From Listeria_A hofi (GTDB taxonomy: Bacteria; Bacillota; Bacilli; Lactobacillales; Listeriaceae): 64,000 bases of DNA. Position 1 is the stretch's first letter; every line of letters begins with the position of its first letter. The notes under the pieces are model-generated. The model searched no databases and was not told where the DNA came from. It was given only the letters and a program-made list of their open reading frames with translations. Location of the stretch: the NCBI RefSeq assembly GCF_963575615.1, contig NZ_CAUYTL010000001.1, positions 124,001 through 188,000 on the forward strand. Direction: 5' to 3'. This document shows positions 24,929-33,395 of the stretch, piece by piece. Position numbers and translations under genes: made by a program.

Positions 24929-25774
24929 ATGAATAATTTAAAAACAGAAGGCTTACAAATTTCGTACGACAAGCGTGTTATTGTGGACGCTTTAAATATT
25001 GAAATACCAAAAGGCAAAATTACAGCACTAGTTGGCGCCAATGGTTCGGGTAAATCGACTATTTTAAAAACCATGTCCCGCCTGATGAAGCCATCTAAAG
25101 GTAACGTTTTTTTAGATGGAAAAGCAATTCATCGTCAATCCACAAAAGAAATTGCCAAACAGCTAGCTATTCTGCCACAAAACCCCACCGCGCCGGATGG
25201 TCTTACTGTAACAGAACTTGTTTCCTACGGTCGTTCTCCCCACCAAAGTGGCTTAAAGTCAATGTCTGCCAAAGACCGCGATATGATTCAATGGGCAATT
25301 CGCGTCACTAGCATGACTGATTTTGCAGACCGTTCCATTGATAGTTTATCCGGAGGACAACGACAACGCGCTTGGATTGCGATGGCCTTGGCACAGGAAA
25401 CTAGTATTTTATTTTTAGATGAACCAACAACATTTTTAGACATGACTCATCAGCTAGAAGTCTTAATGTTGCTAAAACAGCTAAACCTACAAGAAGATCG
25501 TACAATCGTTATGGTTGTGCATGATTTAAACCACGCCTCTCGTTTTGCTGATCATATGATTGCTATTCGCTCTGGTCAGGTAATCGCAGAAGGTTCACCA
25601 GTAAACGTGATGACTGAACAAACATTAGAAGATGTATTTGGCATCAAAGCAGATATTATGCTCGATCCACGTACCGGCGTCCCACTATGCTTACCATACG
25701 AAACGTGCCAAGCCTGTGAAATAAGACAAGTCGCAACTAAGTTAGCAGGTGAAGTTGTTGTCAAACTTGTATGA
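24929..25774 (+). CDS. fhuC: Iron(III)-hydroxamate ABC transporter ATPase
   Basis: Energises siderophore import through FhuB/FhuG. The 281-residue ATPase has Walker A GANGSGKST (37-45), Q-loop ILPQNP, signature LSGGQRQRAWIA, Walker B ILFLDEPTTFLD and H-loop VVHDLNH. The tail contains three cysteines (CLPYETCQAC). ATG 24929 follows AAGGAG by 10 bases. It is divergent from fhuD, and its end overlaps the reductase gene. Confidence 0.94.
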   Translation: MNNLKTEGLQISYDKRVIVDALNIEIPKGKITALVGANGSGKSTILKTMSRLMKPSKGNVFLDGKAIHRQSTKEIAKQLAILPQNPTAPDGLTVTELVSYGRSPHQSGLKSMSAKDRDMIQWAIRVTSMTDFADRSIDSLSGGQRQRAWIAMALAQETSILFLDEPTTFLDMTHQLEVLMLLKQLNLQEDRTIVMVVHDLNHASRFADHMIAIRSGQVIAEGSPVNVMTEQTLEDVFGIKADIMLDPRTGVPLCLPYETCQACEIRQVATKLAGEVVVKLV

Positions 25775-26756
25775 TGTAACAATTATCGGTGCTGGACCAG
25801 TTGGCTTATTCACTGCCTTTTACAGCGGTCTTCGCTCTTTAAAAACAAAAGTAATCGATGCCGAGCCAGCTGTCGGTGGCAAAATTCGATACTTCTATCC
25901 CGAAAAGATTATCCGCGACATTGGTGGCATACCTGCAATTGAAGGACAACAACTTGTGAAAAACTTACATGAACAAGCCCAAACTTTTCATCCTACTATT
26001 ATATGCGGAGAACAAATTACAAAACTCATGAAGCAAGCAGATGGAACCTTCTTAATTAAAGCAGAAAACGGAAATCACCACTATAGTAAAACCGTAATCA
26101 TCGCAGCTGGGAGTGGCACATATGAAGTCAATCCATTAGAAGTATCTGGTAGCGAAAACTATACAACCAGCCTATTCTATGACATTAAAGACGTCGCAAG
26201 TTTTCAAGATAAAACTATCGTGGTTTCCGGTGGTGGCAATGCAGCAATTGACTGGGCGCAAGCGCTAGAGCCGATTGCAAAAGAAGTCCACCTCGTTTAT
26301 CGTGGTGAGAATTTCAAAGGCCATGAAGAACGCGTCAAAGAAATGCATGATTCCACCATCTGCGTTCATGTAAACCATGAAATTACAGCCCTACAAGGCA
26401 ATTCAACAAATTTAAAAAGCTGCATCATTCACTGTAACAGAAATGGAAACACAACTAAAATCGATACAGATGCTATCGTCGTAAACCACGGTGTAAAAGT
26501 CAATCTCGGCTCCATGCTTGATTGGGGCTTTGATACTTCTGAGTACGGTATTCTTGTCAATCATGAGATGGAAACTAGTGTACCTGGTATTTATGCATGT
26601 GGTGACATCTGCACTTACCCACGTAAGATGCGTATCATTGCGGCTGGCATACATGAAGGTCCAATCGCCATCAACAGTGCAAAAAATTTCTTAGATCCTG
26701 AAGCTGATGATGTCGCTATGGTCAGCACACACCATGAAAGTTTTAGCGAAGTATAA
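25758..26756 (+). CDS. Ferredoxin/flavodoxin-NADP reductase, thioredoxin-reductase-like type
   Basis: FAD flavoenzyme of about 332 residues resembling Bacillus YumC/YcgT and lmo1961. FAD loop TIIGAGPVGLFTAFYSGLR, YPEKIIRDIGGI, NADP loop VVSGGGNAAIDWA and C-terminal YACGDICTYPRKMRIIAAGIHEGPIAINSAK. There is no CxxC redox pair, so it is not thioredoxin reductase. TTG 25758 follows AGGTGA by five bases; GTG 25749 is an alternative. Because it is Fur-controlled with fhuC and overlaps it, it may reduce iron released from imported siderophores (inference). Confidence 0.85.
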   Translation: MSNLYDVTIIGAGPVGLFTAFYSGLRSLKTKVIDAEPAVGGKIRYFYPEKIIRDIGGIPAIEGQQLVKNLHEQAQTFHPTIICGEQITKLMKQADGTFLIKAENGNHHYSKTVIIAAGSGTYEVNPLEVSGSENYTTSLFYDIKDVASFQDKTIVVSGGGNAAIDWAQALEPIAKEVHLVYRGENFKGHEERVKEMHDSTICVHVNHEITALQGNSTNLKSCIIHCNRNGNTTKIDTDAIVVNHGVKVNLGSMLDWGFDTSEYGILVNHEMETSVPGIYACGDICTYPRKMRIIAAGIHEGPIAINSAKNFLDPEADDVAMVSTHHESFSEV

Positions 26757-26759
26757 AAC

Positions 26760-26806
26760 AATAAAGCCAGCACCTCATATATTACAAGAGTTGCTGGCTT
26801 TATTTT
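26760..26806. terminator. Bidirectional terminator
   Basis: AATAAAGCCAGCA pairs with TGCTGGCTTTATT around a short loop containing a further CTC/GAG pairing, flanked by A-rich and T-rich ends. It ends the fhuC-reductase transcript on the plus strand and the convergent HNH-repeat gene on the minus strand. Confidence 0.9.
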
Positions 26807-26814
26807 ATCTATTT

Positions 26815-27345
26815 TCAAGAAATTTCCTGTTTCTTTTCTTGACAAGCTGACTTGAAGTTTTTCCAACTACCGAAATAATAACGTACCAATCGATAATCCT
26901 CAAACTCGCTCATTGTAGGAAACCTCCGCATAATCCGTTCCATTTCCAAAATATCAAGAATTAGTCGGTCCTTTATTTCTTTGCCTTCCTCTTCACCTGC
27001 GAACTTTGTTAAGCCTGCCTGCTCAAGAAAAGCCTCCCAAGAATCATAGTGCTCCATAACAGACATATAAAGCGGGAATTCATGAGGTCCACTAATCGGT
27101 GGACGCCCCAACTGCTCCGAGATTCGCTTCACCTCTGCAATCAAATAATCTTCTTTATAAAAGCGTTTCTGCTCATTTTCCAAACCTGCTGCCCTCAGTG
27201 CGTCTGGCCATGAACCAAATAATTGTCGTGCCTTTTCAAAATGATTGTACATGCTACGCCTTGGCACACGTCCCTGTTCCTGTGCCAATTGTTGCAATTC
27301 TGCAATAATCTGTTCTTTCGTCACAACAGCTCTATCGTCCATCAT
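26815..27345 (-). CDS. Orphan protein of three HNH-associated (homing endonuclease) repeats
   Basis: A 176-residue protein made of three tandem ~50-residue units with the pattern I..L..L....GR.P....Y..FGSW..AL..AGL: about 8-55 (QGRVPRRSMYNHF, FGSWPDALRAAGL), 60-112 (LGRPPI, YDSWEAFLEQAGL) and 120-168 (RRFPTMSEF, FGSWKNFKSAC). This fits the HNH_repeat family usually attached to homing nucleases, a probable DNA-binding module. No nuclease motif is present, and no nuclease gene lies nearby. Role unknown. It is a single gene between convergent fhu and the TetR unit. Confidence 0.7.
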   Translation of the reverse strand: MMDDRAVVTKEQIIAELQQLAQEQGRVPRRSMYNHFEKARQLFGSWPDALRAAGLENEQKRFYKEDYLIAEVKRISEQLGRPPISGPHEFPLYMSVMEHYDSWEAFLEQAGLTKFAGEEEGKEIKDRLILDILEMERIMRRFPTMSEFEDYRLVRYYFGSWKNFKSACQEKKQEIS

Positions 27346-27441
27346 CTTTCCCCTTCTCCTGTGTAATAACTATATTTTGCATTATAATTATGTTGTATCA
27401 TAAAAAAGAAATTGAAACAACTGAAAAATTTGCCAATTAAC

Positions 27442-27477
27442 AAAAAACAAACCTATTTCATAAAATTTAGGTTTGTT
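27442..27477 (-). terminator. Terminator of the ABC-tetR operon
   Basis: Minus-strand AACAAACCTA/TAGGTTTGTT stem (10 bp), 12-base loop, then TTTTG. It starts about 10 bases after the tetR stop. Confidence 0.85.
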
Positions 27478-27487
27478 TTCCCATAAT

Positions 27488-28093
27488 TCACGTTTTTCGC
27501 ATCATCCCATACTCTACAATCGCCATCATATTCATAAACTTGTCTACTAAAGGTTGCATTTCATCCATTGTTGCTTCGGGATTATCTCTAATAAAATCCG
27601 TCGCCATCATAATGGTGTAATCAAACAAGGCACGAACGACATCATGTGCGTCCTCATATGCTACACCTTCTTGTAGCTGCACTTTCTCCAAAACCCGATT
27701 AACATAAGTTTCTTGCACTTGGAGCATTTCCGTGTAATACGCATGTAACCGTTTCGCGAGTGATGCCGGAGGATTTGCATAAGATTGCATAATCAACTTG
27801 AAAACAGCAGGATATTTTCTGCTAAAATTCAATTTCTGCTTCGTTGACCAAATCGCACCTTGAATAAAATCCTCCGTTGGCATTTCCGCTACCGGTACTT
27901 CCTGCATTGCTAAATCCACCGAATATTCTACTGCTGTTGTATATAATTTTTCCTTCGAGTCAAAATAGTGAAAAATAAGCCCTTTCGAAACACCAGCAAC
28001 CTCAGAAATCCGGTTTGTACTAGCTGCCTTATACCCATGATCTGCAAATTCGCCTACTGCCACTTTTAAAATTTTGTTCTTTTTATCTTCCAT
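27488..28093 (-). CDS. TetR-family transcriptional repressor
   Basis: A 201-residue regulator with an N-terminal HTH: KILKVAVGEFADHGYKAASTNRISEVAGVSKGLIFHYFDSKEKLY (about 7-50), followed by a helical ligand-binding domain. ATG 28093 shares its A with the permease stop TGA (TGATG) and follows GAGGG; the longer in-frame N-terminus would lie inside the permease gene and is rejected. As last gene of the exporter operon it probably represses its own promoter through the paired palindromes at 29818-29866. Confidence 0.9.
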   Translation of the reverse strand: MEDKKNKILKVAVGEFADHGYKAASTNRISEVAGVSKGLIFHYFDSKEKLYTTAVEYSVDLAMQEVPVAEMPTEDFIQGAIWSTKQKLNFSRKYPAVFKLIMQSYANPPASLAKRLHAYYTEMLQVQETYVNRVLEKVQLQEGVAYEDAHDVVRALFDYTIMMATDFIRDNPEATMDEMQPLVDKFMNMMAIVEYGMMRKT

Positions 28094-28908
28094 CAAACCC
28101 TCAAATCCTTTTTCCGGTAAAGCACAAATGTCAGCATAACCAACACTATCATCGAAATCACAGTGATCCAAACATTGACGCCCTCCATTGAAGCTTTAAT
28201 CATATCGGACGGAATAGCAAAGTTGATTGGAGAAAAATATTTAAAGAAATCTACGTTATCATTTATACCAGCAAGAATCCCTAGAATATACGTTAAGAAA
28301 ACCAATCCTAACGCTACAGGGGTCGCCTGTTTGGACGAATGTACAATCGCTGAAAAACAAAAACCAGCACTCATAAATAGCAGAGCCACCAGTAGCTCAT
28401 TTGAGAATACCCGGACGAGTGACTGTACTAAATCACCCACATTGGCTCCATCTTGTTTCAAGAAAACAACTAGGACAGTTGAAACGATAAACGTAATCGC
28501 CCAAAACGCAATGAATGAAATCGCATTACCAGCCATTTTCCATGCCACTAACTCTGAACGCGTAATCGGCTGCGCATACAAGAACTCAATTGTCCCATCC
28601 GTCTCCTCTTTCACCAACGCCTGAGCCCCAATCATTGCTGCATACACACATGCTGCAATAAAAATATACTGAAACACGTACGCAAAATAAGCATCAATTT
28701 TCGTCAAATCCGCCATCGAACTGATGTGCAAAACGTTCATCATTTCTTTCGGTAAAGCGTTCATTTTTGTGTTCACTAAATCTTGCATTCCACTCGATTG
28801 CATACTAGGGAAAAACGCCATGAACATTCCGAGAACTAACGCCACAACACCCGACCAAACGAGCAAACTTTTAAAATGTGTTTTCCATTCAATCTTTAAA
28901 ATGTTCAT
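28093..28908 (-). CDS. ABC-2 type exporter permease
   Basis: A 271-residue membrane protein with six hydrophobic segments (at about 17-37, 85-110, 120-150, 165-190, 197-220 and 245-265). It has the ABC-2 conserved segment KEETDGTIEFLYAQPITRSELVAWK. It starts within four bases of the ATPase end, so the two form a coupled exporter. Substrate unknown; drug or peptide export is typical for such TetR-linked systems. Confidence 0.9.
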   Translation of the reverse strand: MNILKIEWKTHFKSLLVWSGVVALVLGMFMAFFPSMQSSGMQDLVNTKMNALPKEMMNVLHISSMADLTKIDAYFAYVFQYIFIAACVYAAMIGAQALVKEETDGTIEFLYAQPITRSELVAWKMAGNAISFIAFWAITFIVSTVLVVFLKQDGANVGDLVQSLVRVFSNELLVALLFMSAGFCFSAIVHSSKQATPVALGLVFLTYILGILAGINDNVDFFKYFSPINFAIPSDMIKASMEGVNVWITVISMIVLVMLTFVLYRKKDLRV

Positions 28909-29795
28909 TTTGTCTTTCCTCCTTCATAAAGCGTCATAAATTTATCTTCCAATTCTTGATTCGTAATTGACAAATCTTTAATCCCCTCTGCCGCAAGAAT
29001 TGGCAACACCGACTGCACATTTCCATCGAAGGTCAATCTAGCGCTCTTTTCTGTTGTCTCAATAACTTTAGCACCTGCATTAACAAGCTCGGTTACTGGC
29101 AACATATCACCTTTTAGCACAATCACTTTTCCAGACATTTCTTGATCTGCAATGTTTTCAAGCGCTACAATCTCGCCCTCACGTATAAAAGCTGCTCGTG
29201 TACTATATTCCTGAATTTCGCGCAAATTATGACTGGATAAAAAGATTGTCATCCCATCTTCCTGATTTTGATGCGTCATTTCTTTGAACAAATGATGTTG
29301 CATCAAAGGGTCCAAACCACTCGTTGGTTCATCTAAAATAAGCAACTTCGGTTTCGTAATAAGACCTGCCACTATTGCTACTTTTTTCTTATTACCAAGT
29401 GACATATCACCAAATCGCTTATGAGGATCAATGTCAAACATTTCGTAATAACGCTTCATTTGAATTTGAGCCTGTTCAACATGATGAAATTTCGCAGCAA
29501 AACCAATAATATCGTTTGCCGTCATTTGTGGATAATAGCGCACCTCACTTGGTACGTAACCAACCATCCGCTTAATCTCAGCCGAACTTTTTACAATATC
29601 TTTACCAAAAATCGTTGCCTGCCCCTTGGAAGCATAAATAAAATTCAGTAACAGTTTGATGGTCGTTGATTTACCAGCCCCATTTGGCCCAATAAATCCA
29701 AATAACTCCCCCTCTTCCACTGACAAATTCACACTCTCAATCGCTCGTTTTTTATGATAGAATTTCGTCAAATCATTCGTCTCTATCGCTTTCAT
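28905..29795 (-). CDS. ABC exporter ATPase
   Basis: A 296-residue ATPase: Walker A GPNGAGKST (37-45), Q-loop VGYVPSEVRYYPQMTAND, signature MSLGNKKKVAIVAGLI (a degenerate LSxGN form often seen in exporter ATPases), Walker B PKLLILDEPTSGLDP and H-loop LSSHNL. It is the first gene of the ATPase-permease-tetR operon. The order matches lmo1964-lmo1962. Confidence 0.92.
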   Translation of the reverse strand: MKAIETNDLTKFYHKKRAIESVNLSVEEGELFGFIGPNGAGKSTTIKLLLNFIYASKGQATIFGKDIVKSSAEIKRMVGYVPSEVRYYPQMTANDIIGFAAKFHHVEQAQIQMKRYYEMFDIDPHKRFGDMSLGNKKKVAIVAGLITKPKLLILDEPTSGLDPLMQHHLFKEMTHQNQEDGMTIFLSSHNLREIQEYSTRAAFIREGEIVALENIADQEMSGKVIVLKGDMLPVTELVNAGAKVIETTEKSARLTFDGNVQSVLPILAAEGIKDLSITNQELEDKFMTLYEGGKTK

Positions 29796-29817
29796 TTTCT
29801 ATCCCTCCAATTCACAA

Positions 29818-29866
29818 TTGACCATCTAGTCAATGTCATTGTACACCTACTTGACCACCTAGTCAA
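29818..29866 (-). promoter_or_regulatory. Exporter promoter with two TetR-type operators
   Basis: Minus-strand TTGACT (29861-29866) and TACAAT (29838-29843) are 17 bases apart. TTGACTAGGTGGTCAA (29851-29866) covers the -35 and TTGACTAGATGGTCAA (29818-29833) lies just downstream of the -10. The two 16-base palindromes differ at one position, a clear dual operator presumably bound by the operon's own TetR protein. Confidence 0.85.
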
Positions 29867-29901
29867 CAAAAAGCAATGCAACATAGGCATGCCTAAGACT
29901 G

Positions 29902-30083
29902 AACTCATTTTCACATAAAAAAAGCAAGGTATCACAAATCCTTTTTTCCTAGTAGGACGTGAATCTTGCTTGATACAACTCGAGCGAAGGCGCTTGTATT
30001 TAGATGATCTCCTATCTGAAAGACTGCCTACTCGTAGTGTTTATAGGCATATTGGGGTTGTAACTCATTTTATTCGAACAGTC
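29902..30083 (+). repeat. Dispersed intergenic repeat, copy A (nudF-exporter gap)
   Basis: Shares two blocks with the region after zwf. 29902-29940 matches 38130-38168 at 36 of 39 bases (starts AACTCATTTTCACA). 30047-30083 resembles 38343-38382 and ends in TCGAACAGTC. Between them CGAGCGAAGGCG (29981) also recurs at 36567 and, with one change, at 38168. No open frame of note. Copy A also contains the nudF terminator arm. Confidence 0.6.
29917..29971 (-). terminator. Terminator-like hairpin after nudF
   Basis: Minus-strand AAGCAAG...CTTGCTT stem, extended inside by TCAC/GTGA with a bulge, followed by T5. It lies about 140 bases after the nudF stop and inside repeat copy A. Confidence 0.65.
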
Positions 30084-30110
30084 TCTGGTGGATTATGACC
30101 AGAATCCTTC

Positions 30111-30659
30111 TTATTTCATTGCTTCAAGTAGTTGCCAATATTGCACAGCATACACCGTTTTTGCATCACAAATAACTTTTTCTTCTATTAACTGTAAAGC
30201 TTCGTCTAGACTCACCTCAATAATGTTTACAAATTCATCTTCATCTGCCTGCAGTGGATTAACTTGTTTCTCCAAATCGCCTGCCAGATAAATATGTAGC
30301 AATTCATCCGCAAAACCCGGTGATGTATAAAAAGATACAAGGTGTTTTAAACAATTTGTTTTGTAGCCTGTTTCCTCCTCCAACTCACGTCCGGCCGTCC
30401 ATTCTGGCGCCTCGTCTAGTTCAATTTTCCCAGCCGGAATTTCCACAATTGCTTTTTCTAATGGTTTACGATATTGCTCCACCATCACCATTTTATTCGC
30501 CGGTGTAATCGCAACTACTGCAACGGCACCTGGGTGTTTCACAATTTCGCGTTTACTCATTGCCCCATTTGGCAAAATAACATCATCCACCACTACTTTA
30601 ATAATTTTCCCATCAAAAATTATCTCACTTTTTACCGTTTTTTCCTCTAACGAATCCAT
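30111..30659 (-). CDS. nudF: ADP-ribose pyrophosphatase (Nudix)
   Basis: Hydrolyses ADP-ribose to AMP and ribose 5-phosphate. The ~182-residue protein has the Nudix box within PAGKIELDE...AGRELEEETGY (G-x5-E-x7-REUxEExGU, residues about 80-105), preceded by VEQYRKPLEKAIVEIPAG typical of the NudF subgroup. ATG 30659 has GGAG eight bases upstream; GTG 30668 overlaps that site. Confidence 0.92.
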   Translation of the reverse strand: MDSLEEKTVKSEIIFDGKIIKVVVDDVILPNGAMSKREIVKHPGAVAVVAITPANKMVMVEQYRKPLEKAIVEIPAGKIELDEAPEWTAGRELEEETGYKTNCLKHLVSFYTSPGFADELLHIYLAGDLEKQVNPLQADEDEFVNIIEVSLDEALQLIEEKVICDAKTVYAVQYWQLLEAMK

Positions 30660-30848
30660 TGTGAACACTCCATTTCTAAGACTTTTCTATCATTATACCA
30701 TAATCAAGTCTGAGTGGAATTTACATCGCACGACTGATAACATCTTTTCTGCCAATATGGTATGATATACTCAAATCAGTTAGCCTTTTCAAATGATTTT
30801 CTAACAACCAATACTTAAAAAATAAGGAAGCCTAAGGAGAAGATAGAT

Positions 30849-31493
30849 ATGGTAGTTTTTAAAAAATTTATGGCCTTTACCGGCTCAATCGTATTAACCC
30901 TCATTTTGTTCGGCATTCTGGCGAACATCTTTGTAAACAACTGGTTACTTATTAGTGTAGTAACACTTGCCGTCGCGGCCTTCTTGTTCTTCTTTTCTGC
31001 AAAAGCAGGAGACAAGGCACATGCGATACAAACTGGGCTGACAAAAAAAGAATACAAATACATCCGCACAAACTTAGAAGAATCCCGGGCTAAAATACTA
31101 CGCCTACAAAAAATTACAGCCGCCCATCGTACATTATTTACATTCCAAGAACGCGACAAAACACTCCTACTTACAAAACGTATCTACGGTATCGTGAAAG
31201 AAGAGCCGAAACGATTTTATGACGCTGAGGATTTCTTCTTCTCACACTTGGATTCTTTAGTAGAGCTAACAGAAAAATACGCTTTCCTAAACAGCCAGCC
31301 TGTAAAAGATAAGAAGATTTACCAAACGCTTTCTGATACACGTGCGCTTTTGAACGATTTAGGTCGCGTTATCGAGAAGGATCTCTTCGCACTGCTTAAT
31401 AAGGATGTATCAAGCCTTGATTTCGAACTAGAAGTAGCAAAAAATTCAATCTCCAAACAGAAAAAGAAATTTGAAAGGAGTACACCCAAATGA
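30849..31493 (+). CDS. xpaC: XpaC-family membrane protein
   Basis: A 214-residue protein with two N-terminal membrane helices (about 7-27 and 32-50) and a long charged, helical cytoplasmic domain. This is the layout of the family named after Bacillus XpaC (5-bromo-4-chloroindolyl phosphate hydrolysis), whose biochemical role is unproven. It overlaps telA by four bases and is the first gene of the pair, as in lmo1966-lmo1967. Upstream, TATGATATACT near 30760-30773 may be a -10 but no good -35 is seen. Confidence 0.85.
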   Translation: MVVFKKFMAFTGSIVLTLILFGILANIFVNNWLLISVVTLAVAAFLFFFSAKAGDKAHAIQTGLTKKEYKYIRTNLEESRAKILRLQKITAAHRTLFTFQERDKTLLLTKRIYGIVKEEPKRFYDAEDFFFSHLDSLVELTEKYAFLNSQPVKDKKIYQTLSDTRALLNDLGRVIEKDLFALLNKDVSSLDFELEVAKNSISKQKKKFERSTPK

Positions 31494-32722
31494 CCGAGAA
31501 CCAAAAACCAAACGAACCTGAATTAGAAGTAAAGGAAACACCAACATATGAACAGCCAAAAGCCGAGGTTATAGATGCCAATTTCAACAAAACATTAGAT
31601 GACTTGCTCGCTGATCCATTCGGCACAAACAGCACACAAACAGTGCAAGAAATCGTCAACAACGAATCTGACAAGGCGCCACGGTTAGTGGACATGCTAC
31701 CAGAGTCGAATCGTCGTCAAGCCGTCGAACTTGCAAAACAAATAGAGCCAGGAAACCAAGCTGCAATTCTTGGATATGGTGCGCCAGCACAAGCAAAGCT
31801 GCATGATTTCTCTCACTCGATGCTCAATCAAGTTCAAAAACAAGACGTCGGACCGATTGGCGAAATCATTAGCGACTTGATGTTCCGCCTGCAAGAAGCA
31901 GATCCAGATGAGCTCGCAGCACGCAACAAGAACGTTTTCACAAAAATGTTCTCACGTGTGAAGCAATCTATCAACGAAATCACATCAAAGTATCAAAAAA
32001 TGGGCACACAAATTGATCGAATTGCCCTGAAATTAGAACATGCAAAAAAACGTTTAATGGAAGATAACTCTTTCTTAGAGCAACTTTATGACAAGAATAA
32101 AGACTATTTCCAAGCACTAAACATCTATATCGCAGCTGGTGAACTAAAACAAGAAGAAATAAACACGAAATTACTTCCAGAGTTGCGTAAAAAAGCAGAA
32201 CAATCTGGTGACCAGATGGATTTCCAAGATGTAAATGATTTAACCCAATTTGCAGATCGCCTTGAAAAACGTGTCCATGATCTTAAACTTAGCCGTCAAA
32301 TTACCATTCAGCAAGCACCCCAAATTCGTCTTATCCAAAACACAAATCAAGTACTCGCTGAAAAGATTCAGTCATCCATCATGACTGCTATCCCATTATG
32401 GAAAAACCAAGTGGCTATTGCACTTACCCTTCTACGTCAGCAACAAGCAGCCGAAGCGCAGCGACAAGTTTCTGAAACAACAAACGAACTTTTAAAACGT
32501 AACGCTGATATGCTAAAAACCAACGCTATCGAAACAGCTCGCGAAAACGAAAGAGGCATTGTCGATATCGAAACGTTGAAAGAAACACAATCAAGCCTCA
32601 TCGAAACATTACAAGAAACATTAAAAATTCAACAAGAAGGGCGTGCTAAACGCGCTGTAGCAGAAAAAGAGCTTGTATCCATGGAACAAGAATTAAAAAA
32701 TCGTCTGCTAGAAATGAAATAA
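31490..32722 (+). CDS. telA: TelA-family (toxic anion resistance) protein
   Basis: A 410-residue, mostly helical cytoplasmic protein with the TelA family landmarks: NRRQAVELAKQIEPGNQAAILGYGAPAQAKL near residue 75-105, repeated long coiled-coil helices, and IPLWKNQVAIALTLLRQQQA followed by a charged tail. Members are linked to tellurite, nisin and other envelope stress tolerance, mechanism unclear. Translationally coupled to xpaC. Confidence 0.9.
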   Translation: MTENQKPNEPELEVKETPTYEQPKAEVIDANFNKTLDDLLADPFGTNSTQTVQEIVNNESDKAPRLVDMLPESNRRQAVELAKQIEPGNQAAILGYGAPAQAKLHDFSHSMLNQVQKQDVGPIGEIISDLMFRLQEADPDELAARNKNVFTKMFSRVKQSINEITSKYQKMGTQIDRIALKLEHAKKRLMEDNSFLEQLYDKNKDYFQALNIYIAAGELKQEEINTKLLPELRKKAEQSGDQMDFQDVNDLTQFADRLEKRVHDLKLSRQITIQQAPQIRLIQNTNQVLAEKIQSSIMTAIPLWKNQVAIALTLLRQQQAAEAQRQVSETTNELLKRNADMLKTNAIETARENERGIVDIETLKETQSSLIETLQETLKIQQEGRAKRAVAEKELVSMEQELKNRLLEMK

Positions 32723-32733
32723 CTTTACGAAAG

Positions 32734-32782
32734 AAAGTGCGGTATCTACTGAATTAAATCAGCGGGATATCGCACTTTTTTA
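32734..32782 (+). terminator. Terminator of xpaC-telA
   Basis: AAAGTGCGGTATC pairs with GATATCGCACTTT (one G-U), then a T run. It starts 12 bases after the telA stop and faces the convergent acetyltransferase gene. Confidence 0.88.
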
Positions 32783-32785
32783 TAT

Positions 32786-33325
32786 CTATTTTCCACCACA
32801 AATTTCTTTAAACTCAGTTGCCAGCATACTAAAAACAACTAAATCATGATAAGCATCATGGAAAAATTCATGGTCTCGTAACACGCCATCTCTATGAAAA
32901 CCTAATGAATCCATCATGTTTAGTGACCTCTGGTTAAACGCATAGACCTCACAATAAACTTTATGTAAGTGCAACTCATTAAATGCTACACCTAGTAGCT
33001 CTATAATTGCTTCTTTCCCGTAGCCTTTTCCCCAGCTGGATTGCTCACCAATGACAATCCCAAAGGCCGCATTTCCATTTTCTCGATCGATTAAACCTAG
33101 CTCTGCTCGACCAATGACACGCTCATCTAAAATAATACTGTATAGTAGCAGTGATTGGTTCACCTTCAAAAAATATTTCTCATACATCGTTTGAAAGACT
33201 TCCAAAGACCGTGGTTTCGTTATACCGCTAGTCATAGCAATATCCTTATCAAGCTCCCACGCATGCATTCCTTGCACATCCGCACGTCTAATTGGTCTAA
33301 TTCTCCTTAACTCCCTTTTCATCAA
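32786..33325 (-). CDS. GNAT N-acetyltransferase (RimJ/RimL-like)
   Basis: A 179-residue acetyl-CoA-dependent transferase of unknown substrate. It begins RRIRPIRRADVQGMHAWELDKDIA, has the acetyl-CoA loop QSSWGKGYGKEAI near 95-107, then HKVYCEVYAFNQRSLNMMDSLGFHRDGVLRDH, the usual pattern of RimJ/SpeG-like enzymes. Monocistronic between the telA terminator and dinB. Confidence 0.85.
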   Translation of the reverse strand: MMKRELRRIRPIRRADVQGMHAWELDKDIAMTSGITKPRSLEVFQTMYEKYFLKVNQSLLLYSIILDERVIGRAELGLIDRENGNAAFGIVIGEQSSWGKGYGKEAIIELLGVAFNELHLHKVYCEVYAFNQRSLNMMDSLGFHRDGVLRDHEFFHDAYHDLVVFSMLATEFKEICGGK

Positions 33326-33395
33326 CTGACAACTCCCAATAATTAGTATCGAGACAAGTATAACAGTGATACAGCAAACTAAACAAGCGAATTCC

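Noticed and set aside
25749..26756. Reading the flavoenzyme as thioredoxin reductase
   Set aside because: The CxxC redox pair is absent; the sequence fits the YumC-type ferredoxin-NADP reductase.
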